The position numbers and the translations under genes are program-made. Below the pieces are notes generated by a model, which made no database searches, was not told where the DNA came from, and saw nothing but the letters and a program-made list of their open reading frames with translations. This document shows, one piece after another, positions 22,638 through 28,258 of a stretch of 28,258 bases of DNA (its first letter is position 1; each line of letters starts with the position of its first letter). This stretch comes from an uncultured Collinsella sp. (GTDB lineage: Bacteria > Actinomycetota > Coriobacteriia > Coriobacteriales > Coriobacteriaceae): assembly GCA_902479205.1 (NCBI GenBank), contig CABSNX010000003.1, positions 1 to 28,258 on the forward strand. Direction: 5' to 3'.

Positions 22638-24782
22638 ATGAGGTTACCGGCTTTTGCTAAGAAGGCGTTTAGGGGGGGCATAGTCGCGGCGCTTGTGCTT
22701 GCCATGCCCGCGCCCGCGCTCGCCTGCACGCAGGTTTACATCGGTAAGAACCAGACAACGACGGGCGATGCCTATGTCGGCCGCGCCGAGGACTATTCAC
22801 CTCGCTACTGCAAGACCTTTGGCGTGCAGCAGCCGATCGACAACCCTGTCTTCCGTTCTTTCGAGAACGATTCTGTGCCGGGGACCGGCTTTGAGTACAC
22901 CTATCAGGGTCGCTCGTATCGTTACACCTATGTTCGTGACAATCCCGATGAGTGGGATGCCCAGGACGACGAGGCAGCGTCCCGCGTGTATTCCGAGGCC
23001 GGCACCAACGAGCGCGGCGTCTCCGTTTCCGCGACGCTCACAACGGATTACAACGACGGAATCGATGCTATCGACCCTCGTGTCGACACGGGCATCGGCG
23101 AGTATAACCTGGCCGACTACCTGTTGAGCGTTTCGTCCACGGCGCGCGACGGCGTGGAGAAGCTCGGCGCCATCATCGATCAGTATGGCTCTCAGGACTG
23201 CAACCAGATCGTCATTGCCGACAATACTGAGACCTGGATTTTCGCTCAGCTTTCGGGCCATCAGTGGATTGCCGTCAAGATGGGCGACGACGTGGCGTCC
23301 GTTAATCCCAACATCGGCGGCCTGCAGTATAAGGTCGATCTTGACGATGCGAGTCAGTGCCTGCACTCGGCCGATGTCGTGACGCTGCCCGAGTCCAACG
23401 GCGTTCTCGTAACCTATGACGACGGCACGCCGAACATCTTCAAGACGTATGGCAAGGAGAATTCGGGTTCGTCGCAGAATACGCGCCTGGCCCAGGGACG
23501 TGCTTACTTCGGTGCTGCCCTTGCGCCTCAGACGGACTATACCGTTGATGAACAGGGTCGCGTCACCTCGCTCATCGACCCGCAGCTGACGTTTACGCCG
23601 GGCATCAAATCCGATACGTTCACGGCGTTGCGTTCCCTCGCTGCCCGCGGTGAGCAGGATGACAGCCTCAACGCCAATCTCAACAGTGCCCTGTATGCCA
23701 TCGGCAACAACAGGACGACCGAGGGCAATATCTTCCAGATTCGGTCCGGCCTTTCCAGTGATATCGCCACGATTCAGTGGGAAGCGCTTTCGCGTTGCGA
23801 GTTCAGCGTGTACCTGCCCAGCTACTCTGCGCTGTTGACGGAAGTTCCGGCTGACTACTTCCCGGCGTGGAACACGGTGGACGGCACTTATACAGGACGC
23901 AAGGACGACGTTGCGCAGGCTTTGGTCGAAAAGGACGGCAAGAACCTCGACTACGTCTTCATGGACATCAACACGCTCGCCTACAACAACCGTGCCTCGA
24001 TGGGTGAGAACGTGCGCGCCTACCTCGATGTCCTTCAGAAGCAGGTTATCGCCCAGCAGGACGTTGTTGACGGGTTGATGCAGGCGACCCCTGCCGATCA
24101 GCGCACGGACCTTGCCAACAAGGCGTTTGCCGCAGTGAGCGAACAGGTCTACAACAAGGCGGCCAAGCTTCTCGATGAGATGCGCGCCTATGTGAATGCG
24201 GGAGATACCTCGAGTGCGTTTATGCCGAGCGACTATGACGCCGAGAATGGAACCTCCCGGACCCCGATTATGTACGCGTCCGCTTTTGTTGCTCCCAGCA
24301 TCACGGCTCAGCCGCAGTCGGTAACGTGTGCTCAGGGCGCTGAGGCCAAGCTGAGCGTTGCTGCGACGGTTGATGACAGCGTGGATGGCTCGGATGCCCA
24401 GCTTACCTACCAGTGGTTCGTCAAGGGCGAGGACGGTAACTTCTCTGCCATCGACGGGGCGACGGCGGCTGAGTACGTCGCCGCGACGACCGAGGTCGGT
24501 TCAAAGGTGTATCGCGTTGAGGTGACGAGTGCTGCCGGGCTGGTTTCCACGTCCGATGAAGCGACGGTGACCGTGACGCAGGCTGCGCAGGAGGAGCCTG
24601 GGCAGAAGCCCGGTCAGAAGACGGATGTGAAGACGGACGTCAAGACCGATACCGCCAAGAAGGCGACCAAGGGAGGGCTTGCCAAGACCGGTGATTCGTC
24701 TGTGGTGACCGTGGCGCTTCTGACGGTGGCTGGAGTTCTGGCCGTTATGGGGGCCGTGCTTATCCGCAAGCGTGCGAATTAA
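22638..24782 (+). CDS. Secreted C69 family peptidase (dipeptidase), LAKTG cell-wall anchored
   Basis: A 714-residue exported enzyme. The signal peptide (1-29, ending PAPALA) is followed directly by Cys30 in ACTQVYIGKNQTTTGDAYVGRAEDY, the N-terminal nucleophile and opening motif of C69/PepD-type dipeptidases. Here signal cleavage alone would expose the Cys. The catalytic domain runs to about residue 550 (NERGVSVSATLT, CNQIVIADNTETWIF). An Ig-like domain (about 555-650, ITAQPQSVTCAQGAEAKLSV...YQWFV...YRVEVTSAAG) and a Lys/Thr-rich spacer (GQKPGQKTDVKTDVKTD) follow. The sortase signal LAKTG (681-685), a membrane helix and KRAN end the protein. It probably hydrolyses peptides at the cell surface. 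ATG 22638 with GGAGGGGAG upstream is chosen over the in-frame ATG 22578. Confidence 0.9.
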   Translation: MRLPAFAKKAFRGGIVAALVLAMPAPALACTQVYIGKNQTTTGDAYVGRAEDYSPRYCKTFGVQQPIDNPVFRSFENDSVPGTGFEYTYQGRSYRYTYVRDNPDEWDAQDDEAASRVYSEAGTNERGVSVSATLTTDYNDGIDAIDPRVDTGIGEYNLADYLLSVSSTARDGVEKLGAIIDQYGSQDCNQIVIADNTETWIFAQLSGHQWIAVKMGDDVASVNPNIGGLQYKVDLDDASQCLHSADVVTLPESNGVLVTYDDGTPNIFKTYGKENSGSSQNTRLAQGRAYFGAALAPQTDYTVDEQGRVTSLIDPQLTFTPGIKSDTFTALRSLAARGEQDDSLNANLNSALYAIGNNRTTEGNIFQIRSGLSSDIATIQWEALSRCEFSVYLPSYSALLTEVPADYFPAWNTVDGTYTGRKDDVAQALVEKDGKNLDYVFMDINTLAYNNRASMGENVRAYLDVLQKQVIAQQDVVDGLMQATPADQRTDLANKAFAAVSEQVYNKAAKLLDEMRAYVNAGDTSSAFMPSDYDAENGTSRTPIMYASAFVAPSITAQPQSVTCAQGAEAKLSVAATVDDSVDGSDAQLTYQWFVKGEDGNFSAIDGATAAEYVAATTEVGSKVYRVEVTSAAGLVSTSDEATVTVTQAAQEEPGQKPGQKTDVKTDVKTDTAKKATKGGLAKTGDSSVVTVALLTVAGVLAVMGAVLIRKRAN

Positions 24783-24815
24783 CCGGAGCGGGTCATAAAC
24801 GACAGCCCTAACTAA

Positions 24816-24851
24816 AAACGGTCCCGTACGAGTAATCGTGCGGGACCGTTT
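24816..24851 (+). terminator. Terminator after the C69 peptidase
   Basis: AAACGGTCCCGTACG (24816-24830) pairs with 24837-24851 (one wobble), loop of six. The stem ends in TTT and starts with an A-run, giving a terminator usable in both directions. Confidence 0.85.
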
Positions 24852-24869
24852 GCTTGAGCTAAAGCAAAA

Positions 24870-24990
24870 TGAGCGGGCCAACAGCCCCCGTGGGACTGAG
24901 GGGGCCAAAAGTCCCTGTTAAAACGCTTAAATGGCTTCTAACAGGTACATTTGGCCCCCTCAGCCCCACGGGGGACATTCGGCCCGCTCA
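24870..24990. repeat. 121-nt palindromic element, right copy
   Basis: Counterpart of 22295-22416 in the same orientation. Outer arms TGAGCGGGCC (24870-24879) and GGCCCGCTCA (24981-24990). The apex stem CTGTTA/TAACAG is perfect in this copy. Both copies also share the downstream ATCTTGCG. After this copy, 24991-25100 holds only a 14-bp palindrome GAGCCATATGGCTC (25060-25073) and a T-run. Confidence 0.85.
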
Positions 24991-25100
24991 ATCTTGCGGG
25001 CGGGCTTGGTTCGTTAGCGGCCTAGTGGCGATATGGGTTGCCTATAGGTGGTCATCCGGGAGCCATATGGCTCGGGTATGGCGGTTTTTTGTGTAGCGCA

Positions 25101-25130
25101 TTGACCGATTTACCTGCGGTAACGTACACT
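25101..25130 (+). promoter_or_regulatory. Promoter of the riboswitch-controlled surface protein
   Basis: TTGACC (25101-25106) and TACACT (25125-25130) are spaced by 18 bases. Transcription would start near 25137, about 18 bases before the riboswitch P1 stem. Confidence 0.6.
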
Positions 25131-25154
25131 TCCTCCGATTAAAAATAGAAGCCG

Positions 25155-25260
25155 GAGCACGGGTGCGCGCGAGCGCATAAAGGGGAATCGGGTGAGAATC
25201 CCGAGCAAGGCGGTTACTGTATGCGGGCGCGCCCGCGAGTCAGATTACCTGCCCGCGCTC
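25155..25260 (+). promoter_or_regulatory. Cobalamin riboswitch
   Basis: The B12 box AGTCAGATTACCTGCC lies at 25238-25253. Upstream are the family's AAAGGGGAATCGGGTGAGAA and CCCGAGC core (about 25179-25206) and GGCGGTTACTGTATGCGGG (25209-25227). P1 is formed by GAGCACGGGT (25155-25164) with GCCCGCGCTC (25251-25260), one mismatch. This order is that of adenosyl/hydroxocobalamin aptamers. It sits in the leader of the surface protein, so that gene should be repressed when corrinoid is plentiful. Confidence 0.88.
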
Positions 25261-25390
25261 TTCTCGAAACCGAGGGCCTCTCTGTTTGCCGCTGGATTCC
25301 GGTCTACAAGGGGTGCTGCTGAGCGTGCGTTTTGCTGCCGATAGGGTGGCTGACGTGCGCCTTTGTGCTGCCGGGGTATCGCCTGTCCCG

Positions 25391-25433
25391 CCTTCTTCGC
25401 CATGGCTCTATTGCAGGTTCGCGAAAGAAGGAG
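25391..25433 (+). promoter_or_regulatory. Shine-Dalgarno sequestering hairpin (likely expression platform)
   Basis: CCTTCTTCGC (25391-25400) pairs with GCGAAAGAAGG (25421-25431) with one bulged A. The right arm contains most of the ribosome site AAGGAG (25428-25433), five bases before the GTG start. When formed it would hide the site, so control by the riboswitch is probably at translation. The 130 bases between aptamer and hairpin hold no clear terminator. Confidence 0.6.
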
Positions 25434-25438
25434 AATGG

Positions 25439-28212
25439 GTGACGCGAAACAACATTATGCTCAAGCGCCTGGGAGCCGCTGCTTTCTCGGCGCTGCTCGT
25501 CTGGTCGATGCCGGGTACGTCGGCATTTGCCGAGGGCGTGGCAGAGGTCGCTGTGCAGGCGCAGGCCCAGGCCTCGCAGCAGGCGGATACTGCCGAGAAT
25601 GCCGACGAGTCGAGTTTCACTGCGGACGAGCAGACGGGTGCTGAAGGCGCCGAGGTATCGGCGGACGAGGCGAGCTCCGAGGCCGCTCCGTCTGCCGATG
25701 AGAGCCTTGCTGCCGCGGCGGACATCGACGACGAGGATGCCGATGCTCAGCAGGCACGCGGCGCGCGCGTCGCCAAGGCCGGCGAGACCGTGATGGTCTC
25801 TTTTGCCGATGAGCTGCCCACCATCATCGAGGCCGGGGCTGTCGTGAAGCTCGCGGCGAATATCAGCCTTGAGGCTGGCCAACAGATCGAGACCGTGGCC
25901 GGTACGCTCGATGGCCAGGGCCACAGCATCGTGCTCAACGGCAAGGCGCTGGCGAAGAGCGTGGCTGGTACGGTACAGAATCTGGGCGTGACGGGTTCGA
26001 TGACGATTTCTGGCACCGACGGTCCTATCGCCACCACATGCTCTGGTACCGTGCAAATGTGCTGGTCGACGGCAAGCCCCTCTGACGACAATTGGACTTT
26101 CGCTGACGCTGCCGGTCTTGTAGGCAAGCTCGATGGCGGTTCGGTGCTCAACTCGTATTACGCCGGCAGCCTCAGCGGCATGCCCTTTGGCGGTTACGGC
26201 CTCGTTGCCTGGTATCAGTCTGGCACCGTGACCAACAATCTGTTCACTGCGGGCGATCAGGCGTGCGGCTACAAGGTCGATTCTTCCTTTGGCAGCAAAA
26301 TCTCTGTCGACGACCTCAAGACCCAGGCCTCGGTCGATAAGCTCAACACCGATGCCCCTGCCACCGGCTTTACCTGGTCTGCGCAGGGCGGTTTGCCTGT
26401 GCTGATCTCGGGCGGCGCTGCGGTCGTCGTGAACAAGGATGCCCTCAAGGCTGCGATTGACGATGCCAACGCCAAGATCGAGAACGACTACACGGCCGAG
26501 AGCTGGTCGAAGCTCGCTGAGGCCCTTGTGAGCGCTCAAGACGTCTACGCCAACGATGACGCCAAGCAGGCCGAGGTCAACGCCGCAACCAAGACACTCA
26601 CCGATGCTATTGCCGCGCTCGAGAAGCCCAAGCCCACCGAGCCCGTGGCTCAGCCGCAGAACGTAGTGCACCTGAGCTCGCAGAGCGACCTCGAAAACAA
26701 GTTCAAGCCCGCCGACGCCGACGCCGACGCCTATTACGTTCTCGACAACGACATTACCATCGATGACGAGTACTTCTTTGCTCCCATGGGCATACTTGCG
26801 GGCACACTCGACGGCCAGGGCCACACCATCACCTTCGCCAACGGCGGTGGCGTGAAGTCGCTCATGGGCGGCGTTGCCTCCACGGGCGTGGTGCAGAACA
26901 TCTCGTTTGCCGGCAAACTGAAGCAAGCGACGGACGGCAAGGCGTTCGGCCCCCTGGGCAACAGTGTGCAGGGCGCCGTGCTCAACTGCTCCACGAGCGT
27001 GACCGGCAAGGGCGTTGCGGGCTTTGCGCGCACGCTCGACGGCGGCATCGTGTCCAACTGCGTGTCGACCTCCGAGGGCACGGCGGGCGCGCTGTTCGCG
27101 ACCTACAACGCGGGCCAGCTCGTCAACACCTACTGGGGCGCATTCCTCACCAACAAGATGGACGCCCCCGCCTCGGCGCTCGTCAACGCCTATGCCGTCG
27201 ACCCGGCCGACATGGCCACCGACGCCTTCGCCGACCTCATCAACGCTAACTGCGGCGCCAACGGCAGCAGCTGGGGTATCGATAAAAATGGCACGCCGGT
27301 CTTTGGCTCGGGCAACAGCTACCAGGCGCCCGAGGATACCACGCCCGACGACACCTACACCGTGAGCTTCACGGCCAACGACGGCACCAGCCAGGCGGTT
27401 GCCGACCATATGCTCGAGGTTTCGCCCGACGCTGTGAACGCCTACCGCAAACTTGGCGTTTTTGCGCTTAAGGGCGTGCCGGCCACGAGCACCGTCACCT
27501 GGGGCACCGACGATGCCAACCGCGGAAACATCGGTATCAACGAGTCCACGGGCGAGCTCTACATCTACGACAACGCCACCGGCACGGTGACTGCCACCGA
27601 GCATAAGGCCAATGGTTCCGAGCAGACCGTGGCCACCATCAAGATCAAGGCCAAGGCCAAACAGTTCGATGACTTTGAGCTGTGGTATCGTGCCTCCGAC
27701 GGCACCGTGAGCGACGTGACCGATGGTGCGGCTACCGTCCAGGGCTCTGAGGTGCGCAACCTCGAGGTGCGCGTGCATTACGTCGACGCCGATAAGGACG
27801 AGTACGTGCCCGTTTCGTTCAGCCGCTTCCACTTTGCCTCGAGCGATCCTACGACCATCTACAGCAACGACTACTCGGCCTGCTTTTACTTCAAGCATGC
27901 CGGCAGTGCCACGATCACCGTTACCCCGCGCGACGTCGCATCTGCGGGCGCTGGCTCCAAGAGCGTGACGCTGACGTCAGAAGCCGTGGCCGCCACGTCC
28001 ATCTCGATGGGCTATAACGAGGACGGCGCCACCGTCTACCTGCAGGGCCGCAACCCGCTCTCCGAGCGCGGCGCGTTTTTGACCGATCACGCACGCCCGG
28101 TGGTGGCGCCCGACAACGCCACCAACCGCGACAACTTTACCGTGACGAGCAGCGATCCTGCCGTGGCGGCCTACGCCACCGCGGGCGAGATCGGCTACAC
28201 GGCGTACAAGGC
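25439..28212 (+). CDS. Large cell-surface protein with FIVAR domain, 3'-partial, cobalamin-riboswitch controlled
   Basis: An open frame from GTG 25439 runs to the contig end (about 924 genomic residues, no stop). The signal peptide ends near residue 31 (LVWSMPGTSAFA-EG). An acidic Ala/Glu/Asp-rich region (32-105) follows, then a first beta-helix-like block with GLUG-type turns (about 115-310, TLDGQGHSIVLNG, AGLVGKLDGGSV). A FIVAR domain follows (about 331-400, KDALKAAIDDANA...TKTLTDAIAALEK), then a second block (about 415-620, TLDGQGHTITFANG) and Ig-like beta domains. Probably cell-wall attached, with its anchor beyond the break. Control by B12 suggests a role in corrinoid capture or binding, perhaps via a later domain; that is inference. 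GTG is set by AAGGAG at 25428-25433; ATG 25435 is out of frame. The last 15 residues of the open frame are adapter-coded. Confidence 0.85.
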
Positions 28213-28258
28213 CTGTCTCTTATACACATCTCCGAGCCCACGAGACCGATCAGTATCT
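28213..28258 (+). other. Nextera read-2 adapter with index (artefact)
   Basis: Bases 28213-28231 are the inverted Tn5 mosaic end, 28232-28246 (CCGAGCCCACGAGAC) the read-2 tail, 28247-28254 (CGATCAGT) an 8-base index, and 28255-28258 (ATCT) the start of the P7 sequence. Not genomic. Translated in the frame of the surface protein it gives LLYTSPSPRDRS. Confidence 0.98.

Noticed and set aside
25304..27898. An 864-codon open frame on the minus strand
   Set aside because: It lies antisense to the surface protein, whose signal peptide, FIVAR domain, ribosome site and riboswitch are clear. The antisense product is His/Arg/Gly/Val-rich with no domain. Long antisense frames are expected in high-GC coding sequence.

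Overview
The window looks like a 28 kb assembly contig from a gut Coriobacteriia chromosome, most likely Collinsella. That placement is inference from high GC, codon usage, gene content (luxS, DUF4867, GH1 phospho-glucosidase, zinc-ribbon SPFH operon, LAKTG-anchored surface proteins) and dense palindromic intergenic repeats. Both ends are artificial. Bases 1-31 are an Illumina Nextera read-1 adapter and 28213-28258 are the read-2 adapter with an 8-nt index, so the first and last genes are cut and carry adapter-coded residues.

Layout. 32-1522 (-): membrane acyltransferase, cut at its C-terminus. 1709-3683 (+): ribokinase and nucleoside hydrolase in a tight operon for nucleoside/ribose salvage. 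3786-4274: luxS. 4409-5053: DUF4867 protein behind GTTC-type palindromes. 5061-5250: compound palindromic repeat. 5398-6828: GH1 6-phospho-beta-glucosidase. 7091-11090: three overlapping signalling genes, a multi-pass membrane protein resembling a histidine kinase but lacking the catalytic motifs, an intact NarL-type histidine kinase and a NarL-type response regulator. 11278-15575 (-): a lipoprotein, then an envelope-type operon (DUF4428, YdjG-like, SPFH/YdjI-like) in which every protein has two zinc knuckles. 15719-16441: N-terminally deleted ROK sugar kinase starting at a repeat. 16713-17396: pyrE. 17760-18932 (-): low-GC class II Fic protein between two 92-nt direct repeats, with an array of operator half-sites over its promoter. 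19219-19782 (-): SIS half of an RpiR regulator. 19958-20494: orphan glucose-type PTS EIIA. 20728-21285: small lipoprotein. 21560-22225 (-): Gph-like phosphatase. 22638-24782: secreted C69 peptidase with a sortase signal, between two copies of a 121/122-nt palindromic element. 25439-end: large surface protein with a FIVAR domain, cut by the contig end, behind a cobalamin riboswitch and a hairpin that covers its Shine-Dalgarno sequence.

The most interesting unexplained structure is a pair of 148-nt elements at 17400-17547 and 21289-21436. Each starts three bases after the stop codon of an unrelated gene (pyrE, a lipoprotein). They have the same length and architecture, keep identical unpaired segments, and differ at about 12 base pairs that are all compensated on the opposite arm. 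This is what a structured RNA family, or a mobile element under RNA-structure selection, would look like.

Beta-glucoside functions are scattered and partly broken here: an intact phospho-glucosidase and EIIA, but a BglK-like kinase without its ATP-binding start and an RpiR regulator without its DNA-binding domain. Both breaks lie close to repeats or the Fic island, which suggests repeat-associated rearrangement.
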